Positions 12,381-25,000 of a stretch of DNA of 64,000 nucleotides are shown in pieces (the stretch's first letter is position 1; the number at the start of each line of letters is the position of its first letter). Location of the stretch: assembly GCA_026182355.1 (NCBI GenBank), contig JAPFBL010001928.1, forward strand, positions 3,378,501 to 3,442,500. The letters run 5' to 3'. Source of the stretch: Hermatobates lingyangjiaoensis. Taxonomy: Eukaryota; Arthropoda; Insecta; Hemiptera; Hermatobatidae. Made by a program: the position numbers and the translations under genes. The notes below the pieces were generated by a model, which did no database searches, was not told the origin of the DNA, and worked only from the letters and a program-made list of their open reading frames with translations.

Positions 12381-12428
12381 GAAGAACACCGCTAAAACAC
12401 TGTAGAAGAACACTGCTAAAACACTGTA
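12381..12428 (+). repeat. 24-bp tandem duplication
   Basis: Two adjacent copies of a 24-nt unit (12381-12404 and 12405-12428) starting gaagaacac, differing at one position. A local slippage duplication. Confidence 0.8.
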
Positions 12429-13904
12429 GAGGGGCTTTGCTTTTGTGTAACAATCAATCAACGGGATTTTTTCTATAGCAATATTATGTTAAACTAGACT
12501 ACCCGTGACCCTTTGTGTCACTCAGAAATTATAACAATAGGTATTGAAATTAATTCACTGAACATGCTTGACAGGGATAATTTCAATTGTTGTTTCTTGT
12601 TATTAAGACAAGGAAACAAATTCTTATATGGCCCAAGCTTTTGATATAGTATTCTTAACATGATTCAAGGTATATACAGAGTAAGTATATTTAGCAAAGT
12701 AAAAATCATTTAAAAGGTAAAAAAATCATTTATTAAACCATATATATAAATAAAACTTCAATTCAAGTTATTTAAAACAAGCAAAACTTGTAAATTGAAA
12801 TATTCAATTTATTTATCTAACATAAAATAACATTTGATGTATTTACGTAGTTTATCTAATTCTTTTAGATAAATCTTTTAAAACCTCAACTTAGATTTTT
12901 ATGTATCAGGAAATTAGATATTAGAAATAGCTTCAAAGGCCCTTAAAACTTATAATTCTGTCCAAATCAAGAAATTTATTATTTTTCAAATACTTTATTA
13001 GTATTTTATTTTATTAATAATGAGACAGTTTGTAGGACTGGAAACCATTTATTATAAATACTTAGGCGATTTTAATTCAAGTAAAATACACTTGTAATGA
13101 ATAATTTATTACATAACAATAGTTAATAAAATTGGTGGATGTCCAGGAGATATTTTGCTGCCGTCCGTAAGAATATTTACTGAGTGTTTGTTACAACAAT
13201 AACATCTCAAAACAACATGTAATATCTACTGGTACTTATAAATCTTCATTCAAACTCCTGTTTGAAATATATAATTTGTTTTTCATATGGCATCAAAAAA
13301 ATTCAAGAAATCAGCTTTTAAAAGTTAGAAGCTTATAAAAAGGTAGAAAGTTTTAGAAAGGAAAAAAGTTTTTTTTTTTTGTTAAAAGGAATTTAATGAA
13401 ATGTTAAATTAAAAATAAATATTTTATTTATTATTATATTGAAAGTAAATTTAGCATTATTATTTTCGTATTTTTATTATTTGAAAAAATTTAGTATGAT
13501 CTTTTGATATATGCATATATAATTAAAGTTGCACCTAAAGATCACAATAATAAGACTAACACTCACGATTCTTTGATATTATGTCTTCCTTACCGTGTTC
13601 AAGAGAGGGGAAGAATAAACACAAGTGTTGAAACATGAAAGGGTTCAAAGACTGATAGTGTAACCAGTTAAACTTTCCTTTTGTGGATTCTGACGGAGGT
13701 AAGATAGCATTGATGAAAGGAAACATAAAGCCTAATTAAGGAAACAGGAGCACCTTGTAGACTGAAGCGTAAGGACCTTTCCTCAGGCCATTGTGGAGCA
13801 CTCCCAGGAAAGCCCACTATTTCTTACCATCCAGCTAAATTAAAAGTTATACTATCATAGTTCCCTTATGAAGAAATAATCATTCAAGTAATACTTGAAT
13901 AATA
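12429..13904. other. AT-rich stretch, no gene recognised
   Basis: Very AT-rich, with long A/T runs around 13360-13520. Nothing coding or repetitive recognised. Confidence 0.5.
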
Positions 13905-14280
13905 CTCGACTTTCCACCCGCGGTCACCTGCCTAACAACTTTTGCTCTCAAGCTAAAGCCGATGTTGTGCCACCACAGTGAGAATACTTGAAGGAGACTG
14001 GAGCATTAGCCGCCATGACTGAAAGGTTGGCCAATCTCACAGGCAAGAATGCGATCCAGTGGACCTTCCGCCTGGAGACTCTGACCAAGGGCCATAGCTC
14101 ACCCCACCGCACCTTGAAAGAGCAAGTCATGCAAAAGATAAGCGTCCGGCACACACGACTTACAAGGATGGATAGCCCACCAAGCCAGAGCGCGATCAAG
14201 AGAACCCTTGGTTACCGATCCAGGTTAACCGTCCTCCAAATTGTACATTTTTTAGTTCACACTGAGAAGGAGTAACCACC
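13905..14280. other. GC-richer segment with open frames on both strands
   Basis: About 370 nt that are clearly richer in G and C than the flanks. On the plus strand a frame is open from 13988 to 14275; an ATG at 14015-14017 lies in the context GCCGCCATGA, close to a vertebrate-type Kozak sequence, and would give 86 residues. An overlapping frame of 83 residues is open on the minus strand (14199-13948). I do not recognise either product: no signal peptide, zinc-binding pattern or catalytic motif is visible. It could be an exon, a decayed transposon or an unclassified repeat. Confidence 0.3.
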
Positions 14281-15520
14281 CAGACATTTTAAGCCCTCTA
14301 CCATGACATCGTGAAGCCACATCTGAGAAGCGGGCGTTGTCCCATACCTGTAACCTTTTTTCGATGTATAGTTACATGTTTATGCTATGAATAAAGCGGA
14401 CCAGGTTCATGTTTCTTACATGAATCTGATTAATTCTGTCACTAGAGCAAGCATCCTCCAAGAAACAGTACACAATATATGCTGGATGGACTGTCAGAGA
14501 ATCTAAAAATATCATTATGTCCTTCTTACTTCCTATTATAAGGGAAAATCTCCAATCCAACAAGATGGAAGAACATATAATGGCTGTACCTGTAGCGAAA
14601 AGAAATAAAGCAGTTTGTCGAGGCCTACAATTTTACGTTCTCTGTTTTCATAATTTCACGAATTACTGTTTGATCTATTTTTACTTCACTTTAGACTAAA
14701 CCTTTGGAAAAGTATATACGTATTTTATAAATAAACTATATCTTGTGTTTTGAGTTTGAATTGAGTTTCCTTCATTTGTGTATAGGAAGAGATAATTATA
14801 TCATAAGAGACTCCTGCACGTTACAGACTTAATAAAGATTCATTGATGTTTGCCCAAGTAGTTAAGGCGCAAGAGTGATGAATCCTCAACAATGACTCTG
14901 CTAAAAGGCATTCCAAAGTTTGCTGTCACTTATTGATTACTTACTAAGTTTCTAGCCCCCCCCCCCCCACTCCCCCGCCTCAAAACGCCATCAGGCAAAC
15001 AATCACCTACTTACATCAGCCTTATTTAATTAATAGCTCAAATGAGAATTTTAATCCACCATATCGTTTCTCTTCATCAGTGATGACGTACGTTAAATTA
15101 CAGAAATGGAATAAATTGAATCCCTTTGTGCCAAAGTCGTTAAGTCCAAGTTTTGTTAATTAAGTTCCTAAAAGGAGTTAGGAGATTGGCTTTCCAGGGT
15201 TATGATTAAGGGAACCTCAAAATTAAGTTTGTTTTCATGACCTCAGACCCCTGACATAAAGAACTCCCCCCCCCCCCCCCACCAAGAGAACCAATCCATC
15301 GTAATTTCCTCCTTTAAAATATGTATCTCTATTTAACACTCGCAATAACAGAAATTAATGTTAAAATCTGTTAAGATTTAACTATTTAACAAATTCAATT
15401 AGTATTTCTGAGTTTTTGATTGAAGATTGCACAAGGTAAAAGCTCCGCACAATTTGCTAGCATCCAAGGATGTCTCATAGGCCAGACACATTCAATAAAA
15501 TCCAATAAGCTGGTGCACAT
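14281..15520. other. Sparse stretch with poly-C tracts
   Basis: Two pure C runs, at about 14957-14968 and 15267-15280, stand out against the AT-rich background. A tRNA-Ser/Leu A-box-like string (AGTAGTTAAGGCGCAAG) lies near 14860 without a matching B box. No gene recognised. Confidence 0.5.
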
Positions 15521-15524
15521 TAGA

Positions 15525-15825
15525 TGTCCCTTCCCTCCTCAGTACTCCCTCTTTCTTCAACCACCACTATAACACCTCTCCTTCCATCTTCTCTCTTCCT
15601 CTATTTTCTGCCTCTCTATTTACTTCTTCATTTCGTCTAATCTTTGCACTTCTTTTCACCTCTTCTCACTCTTTCAAACCTCCCTCCTCTCTTTCTCTCA
15701 TTTTCTCAACCGTCCGCTTTCTTCACTCCATTTCTCCCTCTGTCCCCCCCCCTCTTTCTCTCTCTCTCTCTATTTGCCTTCCATTCGTTCTTCCCTTCCT
15801 AATCGTCTTTCTTTGTAATCCTAAA
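15525..15825 (+). repeat. Long pyrimidine-strand tract
   Basis: About 300 nt in which the plus strand is overwhelmingly C and T, with a poly-C core (about 15745-15752) and a (TC)n stretch (about 15757-15771). Not a clean microsatellite but a diverged polypyrimidine tract. Such tracts can adopt non-B DNA (H-DNA). Confidence 0.75.
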
Positions 15826-18060
15826 CATCTTACTGGAAATATCTCTTAAAACTCTTTTCTTTAGACCATAGTTTGCGAACACGGCTCTATTCATAGACTT
15901 TCTCATTTACTAACTTTCTAAAATGCTACACATATAGTAGCACATAATGTCAGCATATATTAGCATCTGCCCTGCAATAATTACGACATGCACTACACTT
16001 CTCATGCATGTTCCCTACTGGCTGGAGTTTATACTAATATGTAAAAATACCAGATTTATTAAGCATTAAGTACCATTCGCTATTTTCAATTTAAAAAAGT
16101 ATACAGATAGCTTGCAAACATTACGAGTTTCATAAACTTTTGTGTAGTGACCTCTATGTTGTATTTGTGAAGGACTGTTTAGGCGGGCTCAAAGTCAGCG
16201 AGGGTAAAGTTTTTTGCCAGTCCTTGGTCAGCGGGTTAAGGCAGGTTGTTCCTTGATTTTATCTCTTTTATTCTTTCTTTTTTTTTCTTCTTGTTGTATT
16301 CTCACCACTTTTACCAAGCAGCTGCCCTCCAACAATTAAACTCCCTCCCCCACCTCCTCCACATTCTGCCTTAATACTACTTTTTTTTTTTCTTTTGAAC
16401 AAAGTAACAGAACAACTTTTCTATCTTTCTCTTTCTATGGGTATACAAAGGGAGAAAAACCTTTACTGACTCTGAGACTAATTACTTGTTTCTTCTTTGA
16501 AAGATGATTCTATTCTCTCTCTGAAAACTAAAAACATTTTCTTCTTTTATTTTACTTATATTCAGTATTCCTATTTAACTCGCAGATATTTTGCAATTAT
16601 CTAATACTTTTTTTTAATCTAATCTGTATTTTTGAAACAAATAAAGACACTTAAAAACCTCAATATTTTACAATGCATCCAAACGGACGCTGACACTAAC
16701 CAATTCTATTTTTTGAATGTTGTTTTCATCAGAAGCAGTCAATTTGGCCGCCAGTCAAAGATTCTTTAAGGTACTTCAACTCTCAGTGACCATAAGAATT
16801 GACATATTTTAGTGATTAGTTTCCATATTTTTCATCAAATCCTAAAAAGTTATTAGCCTTATGCTAAATTATTTAGATGGCTGATATATTGATTTTTACA
16901 TTAAATGTTTATTGTGAAATGGTGATATAATCATACCAGCGGTGACATATATTTTCAAAAGTAAATATCATGAATTCTTTCAAACTTAGCTTGAAATGTA
17001 CAGAATGTGCAAGAAACTAGCATTTTGGCCTAGACATCCCAGACAGTTCGATATTGTTGGAGTATCCCCTGAACATACTCGCAGGTTCCATACAATGTCA
17101 ACTAATTAATGATTTCTTTTTCCTCTATTAAAATTTGTCGGTGAAATCCAACAGAAAGTTTAAAATTATTCACAATTATGAAAGACTTCGTGCTTGAGTT
17201 ATAGACATTTATATAGCCTTGAAGGGAAGAGAAGACAGTGTTCCATGGAGATTGACCAAAGAAAAGATGAAAGCTGGGTACTCATATTCCATTCATGGCT
17301 TCAAAAGTCGTGGCTTCAGAGTTATAAGCGTATTAATATTTAAAGGGCTTTATGCTTTTTAATTTTTTCATTAATAGCTCCATGGCCACGAGACCCTGAG
17401 TGTCCCACACACTCTCATACCGTTCACCATTACCTCTTTCTTATGCTTTACGATTTCTAACTCCCAACTCGTCCAAGATGGACTCCTCTTTATATCGTCA
17501 ACTTATACACGGCTTTACTTCTTTTTCTCTTCCCCAATTTTTTTTTGTCAATGAAAATTCTTGGCGGATTCTCAATCGTCCTTAAATTCATTCACTGAAC
17601 TGTCTGCCCAGTGTAACTAGAAAATAAAGCATTTGGGCCATAACGAAATAGACCAGTATGACCAGTATTTCTCTTATCATCACTTAAGAAGTAAAAACAT
17701 ATATACCAATAACATATACATATACCAATTTTTATATACATTTATATTGCCTTAGGTTACTATTTATAAGAGGAACTAATAAAAACGTACTGAGTCAACT
17801 AATTGAGAAGTCAACCAAAATAAGTTTTAGCATATGAAGAGTGTGATCGAAAACAACACGGGTGATTAGATAGCACAAAAGAGAGATCTGGAGACAACAT
17901 TAGGGGAAATGTTATTTAAGTTTTGTCTTATTTGACACAATTTATGGCATTTACTATTGCAATGTTGTATATTACACAACTAAACGTTCTAAAATAATTC
18001 ACTCTTAACTGAGTTCAGAACAAAATTATGAGATTTAGAGAATATAAGTATGTCTTTTTT
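15826..18060. other. AT-rich stretch, no gene recognised
   Basis: No supported feature. A slightly GC-richer patch at 16170-16250 contains a B-box-like GGCTCAAAGTC but no tRNA-like fold. Confidence 0.5.
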
Positions 18061-18086
18061 ATTTATTTGTTTCTTTATTACATTGA

Positions 18087-18089
<3 letters not shown>

Positions 18090-18122
<33 letters not shown>
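18090..18122. repeat. (TA)n microsatellite
   Basis: About 16 TA units forming the left border of the 18.1-18.8 kb nested repeat cluster. Confidence 0.9.
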
Positions 18123-18127
<5 letters not shown>

Positions 18128-18235
18128 GAATTTAAAAAGAACACATAGAAAGGAAATCACTGAACTCACTACTATATTTCGATGTCCTCTTCTTCAGGAA
18201 AAGAAGTGAATCGCTCCAAAGGCTGATAACTACTA
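18122..18235 (-). repeat. Family D pLTR-like element, diverged
   Basis: Minus-strand element similar to 58494-58608 and 60027-60140. Its hammerhead-like string reads, on the minus strand, CTGAAGAA (18197-18190), a weak GA...TC stem, then GAAA (18180-18177). The agaagtgaatcgctcc block corresponds to agaaacgagtcgctcc in the better copies. Bounded by (TA)n on both sides. Confidence 0.7.
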
Positions 18236-18257
18236 ATATATATATATATATATATAA

Positions 18258-18363
18258 CAAGGGGTCTTTCCCTATGGGTTTTGGAGTCTGACGAATACCG
18301 CTTGTTCGAGTTGAAAGATCTTTGTCTTTCTTTTCAATTTCATATAGTGGTTTGATCATTGAT
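18258..18363 (+). repeat. Family A element, copy 4
   Basis: Plus-oriented single arm after (TA)n at about 18236-18256. Core CTGACGAA at 18288-18295 and GAAA at about 18313-18316, with the stem altered (taccg / gagtt). Ends gtttgatcattga before the next TA tract. Confidence 0.75.
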
Positions 18364-18389
18364 ATATATATATAAATATATATATAAAT

Positions 18390-18530
18390 ATTGATGAAAG
18401 TATCGACCGTGGAATAGAAACAAAATTAAAGTTTATCAGGACCTGGTCAGTTCTTCAGGTTCAAAGTAAACTCTCATGTTTACGGTCAACGTTTCGGTCT
18501 TTATTTAAAATCTTTTTCATAAACAGAAGT
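18390..18530 (-). repeat. Family C pLTR-like element, diverged
   Basis: Minus-strand copy with the blocks typical of family C: gtatcgaccgtgga, ggtcagttcttcaggttc, caacgtttcggt and ttaaaatctttttcata. Closest relative in the window is 62614-62781. The hairpin around GAAACGTTG is weakened in this copy. Confidence 0.65.
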
Positions 18531-18700
18531 ATTTTTTTTTAAACAGAAAAACTAAGTAATACATTACAAATTATATTACTAAAGAAAAATAGTCTGTAGA
18601 TTTCGACAACAACTGTGGTGCAGTGCAGTTTGAAGAACCCAAACTGAAGTCAAGTAAAGGAGGAAATATAGATAAAGTAAAAACTAGACTATAAAAATAC

Positions 18701-20097
<1,397 letters not shown>

Positions 20098-20203
20098 CTG
20101 GTGAAGACCGCTTGTCACGGTTGAAAGATCTTAGTCTTGTTTTCCCATTTCATATTGTGGTTCGATCATTGATTGTTACTTCACGTGTTTATGTGACATC
20201 CTG
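20098..20203 (+). repeat. Family A element, copy 5
   Basis: Plus-oriented arm. The core is slightly altered (CTGGTGAA at 20098-20105), the stem GACCG/CGGTT keeps a 7-nt loop, and GAAA follows. The tail runs through cacgtgtttatgtgacatc into (TA)n. Confidence 0.75.
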
Positions 20204-20279
20204 TATATATATATATTATTATTTCCTTTTTTTTAATTTTTAATTTATAATTTTTATTTTATAATTTTATCTATTGTTT

Positions 20280-20518
20280 TTGCTTTCTCCGTTCTCCGAC
20301 GTTTAGTGCCTAGCTCCTTTTTTACGCTAGTGCTGCTCTCATCGGTTGACTCTTTATTGCTTCATTCGCGCTCCGTTCTTCGACGTGGGGAGATCTCTCT
20401 CACTTCGTCCTCTCTTCTAGTCCACTCTCCTGATGACGAACAACAGTTCGAAATATTGAATTCTGTAAGTGTTCTTTTTATTCTCTTTTCTGTGTCGTGC
20501 TTTGTGTAATTTAAAGTT
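20280..20518 (+). repeat. PLE pLTR-like segment with hammerhead-like core
   Basis: GC-richer segment with an especially clean motif: CTGATGAC at 20430-20437, GAAC at 20438-20441 pairing with GTTC at 20446-20449 across a 4-nt loop, then GAAA at 20450-20453. It reads as open frame across 20306-20509, but I regard it as untranslated. Its last ~58 nt (20459-20516) recur inverted at 21272-21336, so this end brackets the PLE unit in between. Confidence 0.7.
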
Positions 20519-20558
20519 ATATATATATATATAATTTTATATATATATTTATATAGCT

Positions 20559-20855
20559 TCCAAGTATATAGGGCTGACTACGAAGAAGCTTTCGCGGCGA
20601 TTGACTCTCCACCTTGCAGGAGGAGCACCGAAGAGCCATGCTGAAGAGGTTCATAAACAGAAATTAACAAGAGAGAACCTGACTGAGGGGACAACTATTT
20701 TGCAAAGCTTACAAGACGACATCAGACTACATATACTTGAAGCCCTCTACATTAAGGAATACGACCCTTCATTAAACATACAAAACAGTGACCTCAAAGC
20801 TATACCCAGTTCAAAAAATTTTGATACCACCTATAAGCTTGTAAGAGAGGTGTAG
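20559..20855 (+). pseudogene. PLE GIY-YIG endonuclease, C-terminal fragment
   Basis: Open frame from about 20559 to a TAG stop-type end at 20855. The translation begins at YIG (20565-20573), the second half of the GIY-YIG nuclease motif. It continues with LSRRLTLHL, carrying the expected Arg and His, then ILEALYIKEYDPSLN, with the conserved metal-binding Glu and terminal Asn. The GIY half and all of the reverse transcriptase are missing: the left edge is a (TA)n tract. In intact Penelope-like elements this domain follows the reverse transcriptase and nicks the target during retrotransposition. The piece is read in one frame without stops, so it is fairly young, but cannot be functional alone. 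Confidence 0.8.
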
Positions 20856-21121
20856 GTGAAGGGACACGACACAGGTAGATGGGTTCAGTGCCCTGCCCTG
20901 CCGGCCCTCCCACCTACACCTCCCTCCCTTCTCCATACTTTATTTCCGTAGTTAGTTGTTAACTGTACCATAGTTAAGTTGTTCTCTATACCATAGCCTT
21001 AGTTTTGATTATAATTTTAGTTTATAGATTTTTACCTGAAGATGGCTAATGTAAGCCGAAAGCTTGTGTTTTAGATTAAGTCGTAAATTATAGTGTTAGA
21101 ATAAAATTTTGAAAGTGTTTA
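20856..21121 (+). repeat. PLE 3' UTR / pLTR with hammerhead-like motif
   Basis: Non-coding link between the end of a GIY-YIG frame and the start of another ORF. After a C-rich block (20895-20935), the string CTGAAGAT lies at 21036-21043, GGCT at 21044-21047 pairs with AGCC at 21054-21057 across a 6-nt loop, and GAAA follows at 21058-21061. Order and strand match the hammerhead core known from Penelope-like element terminal repeats, with one base too many before helix II. Helix III is not obvious. Confidence 0.65.
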
Positions 21122-21133
21122 GTGTTTACCTTC

Positions 21134-21254
21134 ATGTCGTTACCAGAACTCCTCTGGAAAATACCCGAGAGCTACCGTAAACTAGTGAGGAAACTAGAAA
21201 AAATCAGCCATAAATTGGTCAACGCAGAAGCTGCTGCCAACTTTAATTATACAC
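21134..21254 (+). pseudogene. PLE ORF start fragment
   Basis: An ATG at 21134 opens about 38 residues (MSLPELLWKIPE..., then LVRKLEKISHKLVNAEAAAN) before the frame dissolves into an ATAC/TA repeat. The same amino-terminal pattern (LVRxIExxSxKxVNAExAxxFN) occurs at 32360-32203 on the minus strand and at 62413-62570 on the plus strand, so it is a family feature. I interpret it as the beginning of the ORF of a tandem PLE copy, cut at the element's 3' terminus. I cannot assign a biochemical role to this region. Confidence 0.6.
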
Positions 21255-21271
21255 ATATATATGTATATATA

Positions 21272-21334
21272 TATAAAAATTTAAATTACACAAAGCACGA
21301 CACAGAAAAGAGAATACAAAGAAAACTTACAGAA

Positions 21335-21336
<2 letters not shown>
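21272..21336 (-). repeat. Inverted copy of 20459-20516
   Basis: The block from tttaaattacacaaagcacgac through to cttacagaattc is the reverse complement, with little divergence, of the end of the 20280-20518 segment. The two therefore bracket the internal PLE unit as terminal inverted repeats. Confidence 0.75.

Positions 21337-21337
<1 letters not shown>

Positions 21338-21375
<38 letters not shown>
21338..21375. repeat. (TA)n microsatellite
   Basis: About 19 TA units, directly followed by family A copy 6. Confidence 0.9.
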
Positions 21376-21379
<4 letters not shown>

Positions 21380-21520
21380 ATTTCACAGAAACACGTTAAA
21401 TAACAATTAATGATCAAACCACAATATGAAATAGGAAAACAAAACTAAGATCTTTCAACTGAAACAAGCAGTCTTCGTCAGAGCCAAAAACCCAAATGAG
21501 TTGAGGCTTGATCATTGATA
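21376..21520 (-). repeat. Family A element, copy 6
   Basis: Minus-oriented. Terminal block aaagatttcac, body caaaccacaatatgaaat, GAAA as tttc, a stem with one disrupted pair, and the CTGACGAA box as ttcgtcag with a following gccaaaaaccc. Ends with a short inverted remnant (ttgatcattga). Confidence 0.75.
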
Positions 21521-21525
21521 TGTAT

Positions 21526-21792
21526 ACATATAGCTGTGCTCTCTAATCGGAATTTGGTCAATTTTCTTGAATAAAAAATCAAACTTTCGCTGCCAACGTT
21601 TTGGTTTTATTTAAAACCTTTTTCATAGGCAGAAGTACGAATTTTTTAACTAAGAAAATGAAATTTACATTATTTAAAGGAACAACAATGTTAACCGGAC
21701 AAAACCTTCGACTACACTAATAAGATAACATTCCAAAAACTTTGTAAACACCTATTCTATCAAATGGTCGATATATTATTGAATCTGCTATA

Positions 21793-21827
<35 letters not shown>

Positions 21828-21830
21828 AGA
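21526..21830 (-). repeat. Family C pLTR-like element with inverted tail
   Basis: Minus-strand family C copy. On that strand the order is GGTTTT-type helix, GAAA-like box (here ccaaaacg) and an AACG-type helix. It is followed at 21660-21745 by the same PLE 3' UTR that precedes the pLTR at 58985-59035 (ttaaaggaacaac, ccggacaaaaccttcgacta, aataagataacatt). The right end (about 21748-21780) is an inverted copy of the family's terminal block (cctattctatcaaa), then (TA)n. A truncated PLE end. Confidence 0.7.
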
Positions 21831-21962
21831 TTTCTAAGTGTATTATGTTATCAAACAATGTATTATGTAGTATAAAATGTGACCAATTTCCTTTTCAAAT
21901 ATACATACTTTTAATAAATTTGATTAAAATGCTTCAATATATTTTAAATATTTCTATTCTCC

Positions 21963-22040
21963 TGTGATGAATGAAAAGATGATTCTACTGTGATGAATGA
22001 AAAGATGATTCTGCTGTGATGAATGATAAGATGATGATGG
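21963..22040 (+). repeat. 26-bp tandem repeat, three copies
   Basis: Three consecutive 26-nt units beginning tgtgatgaatgaaaagatga. The third is slightly diverged. Simple minisatellite. Confidence 0.8.
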
Positions 22041-25000
22041 AAAGAATTCTTGTAAGACGCTATCCTGGTATAATTTTAATCTAATATTGTATGAAATTGA
22101 TTTATATTGAGACCAAATTGTCGGGAGAAGAATGATTGGAAGAAAATGAAGTTTGTGATTAGTTATTAGATTTTGAGGGAAGGCTTTCTTTCGAAGCAAT
22201 GTCCTTCCTTCCACTACTTCTTGTTTCCTTATTGTTTCATACTCTTCCTCATATTTCTTTTCATTCTTTAGACCCTTATACGTAGGTCATATTAATATTT
22301 TTTGTTTGTTTCAGGTAAAAAATGAACTCTGATTTTGTTTTCGCCACTACACGGTAAGAATAGAGTATCTTTATTTTATTCTTGGCCGATAACAATATAT
22401 CTGTCATTAATCATAACCAGCTGTAGTTATTTGTCCAAACTTTTCATTAAAGAGTGGGTATGCATATTTTTTACAACAAATTGGCTGATATAATTTAGAT
22501 GAATTGTTCAAACACAAACTGTTTTGAAACATTGAAGTAGATTCTTCATTTATATGATATGGCAATAATCTTAGTAAATCGTCATTACTTCTTGTGGTTC
22601 TGCATTGTTTGAGTAGCTCCTGACTTCCTTGATAGCCGTTTTCAGTATTTCTATTTGTGAAAATCTATGTTGATGTCTGAGTATCATTTTTGCCTGCAGA
22701 TTAATATTCAATGAACTCGTTGATAGTAAATCTAAATATTACTTTCTCCTTTTGCAGTTTGGTTCTTTTTTTATTCACAAAACAAGTGTACTCCTCATGC
22801 ACTGAACGACAGGATTATATAGTAGTAGTTCATTCGTTTGTGACATTTTAGAGAAATGTTGGGATAAAAATAATAGAATAAATGAATCCTCAAAGCGTAA
22901 AAGCTGTGAACACCCAACATGATTCCTGATGGAGTTGTGTTAACGATTATATTACTCGACTTACATGTAATAAAGAAAAAAAACATCAATTTGTACAAAT
23001 ATTTCTGTTCAGGGTGATAGACTGACAGAGCTAACCATCCCCAGTCTTCCTAAACCACCTAAAGCTAATATTGCTTTAGCAAATTAGCAAATTTAGCAAA
23101 TTCAACATTGTCCAGGAGAGGGTGGTCATGGCTTTGAGAGTGAAGGGATGCCTGCTTTGCTCAGGTTTTGTTCAGTAGTCCCCTGTCGGCCAGTACTTCT
23201 CACTCCTATGTTGTATTATCCTTTTGCTTCACATATACTCTTTTAAGTTTTTTTCTTATCCCATCATAACACAAGCTAATAATATTTTGAGCAATAATCT
23301 AGTCAAAGGGATTTAGTTTGTTCCCAGATTGTTTTTATTTCTGGAGCCCTTTGTTCTCCCTGTCCATCAGATTTTTCCCCCTTTTCCTTCCTTTTCTTTA
23401 TTATAAAATACTTCTCTTACTTCACCACCAATCATACGTCTGGTTTTTCCGATCGATGCATTTCATAAGTCTGACAATCATCCATATTGAATGAAAGATC
23501 TTAGTCCCATTTTACAATTACATATTTTGCTTTAATGTATAAATATAAATTATAGTAATCAAATTATAACTGGATGAAAATTGAATCAACAGTGCTATAA
23601 AGTCAAAATGTTTGTTTATAAGAAATCTTCAGGGATTATAATCTCTAGTTTGATGAAGTTGTTAAAGGTCACTTGTTTATTAACAACAAATCATGCAGAC
23701 CGACTCATGTTGCACATAACTAGCCTTTCAGAAACAAAATATTTTACAATGTTGAGTATTAAGCATTTATAAATCTTTTTCGTTCAGGTCTTTTATCATA
23801 TTTTTCGACAAATTAATCAGTGTCAGTCAAATTCTTGAAATTACTTAGTGTTTTCGATTGAAAATCAATAATATGGTAATTTCCCTTTCAGATTTTAGTA
23901 AAATGGAAAGAATTTATTAAAATTACATTAACTTAAATATTAATATTCATGGAACCGAATATAACTGATGGAAGTTATTGATTTATGTATTTTCTGTTTT
24001 AAATATTTGAAAAGAGGTGAAAGAGATTGATTTTAATGATATGAAAGCAGTGTTTGTTGTTTGCTTAGAACTAACATATTTGTAGGATCAGCTCAGTGCT
24101 GTTTTTACTGAAATGTGCGCTTCACATCCATTTTGCTCTGTTGTAGTAGTTGTGAATGGAAACACAACATCCAATTAATTTTGCATCAGAATTAAATGTT
24201 ACTTTACTTTTCTCAAGTTTATTTTAGTAGGGATCTTTATCTAAAAACTGTAATGGTATTGAACTGTGACGTCCCCTCAGATGGTGGTGTCATCATCAAA
24301 ACTCCAGAGTTTTCAAGTGGACATGAAAGAGTTTAAGCACAGCCTCCAGTTCCTATCTTCATCAATGTCAAGTCTTTGTTAAATATCCATATTCTTAATT
24401 AAAATAAACTCCAGTAACATTGACAATTTTTCATTATTGATGTGTGTCGCACAGAACCAAAGAAAGTGTAAATGAACAAACAAGTCTTTTGTTCAAAGTT
24501 TAGAGCAACACTCAAGGTAAAAGTCTTGATATAGTGTTTCCCTTCACAACTACTACAGCTGGACGAAGAGAATGTGAACCGCACATTATAGTAAAGAAAC
24601 CACTGAGTTGAGGTCTACGTACATGTTAGTTCTAAGCAAACAGTAAATACTGCCTCTATGTTATTGAAATCAAATGTAGGCTTATGGCACACCATTACTG
24701 TAAGGCTACTGAGTTGATTCTGTATCAGAAGTCCGATATTTTACTCCACTCAGATTAGATACAGTTGGGTTGGATCTTTAATCGAATACCTGAAATCGTT
24801 CAAGCTCCCAGACGGCCGTCTTTATATGGTACATCCCAGGAGCGAATGCGCGTTTTCTTCCACCTACATGAAAAATGTAGTACCATGAAGAAGATTTTGA
24901 CTTTAAAATCTTAATTACCTCCAGTAAGAATACACCTGACCTCCAAAGTCAACAAAAACTTTCATTAACTGAATGTGGTCTTCCTGACTCCCAAAATGGC

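Noticed and set aside
14855..14880. tRNA-Ser/Leu A-box-like string
   Set aside because: No B box or variable arm follows; chance or an untraceable relic.
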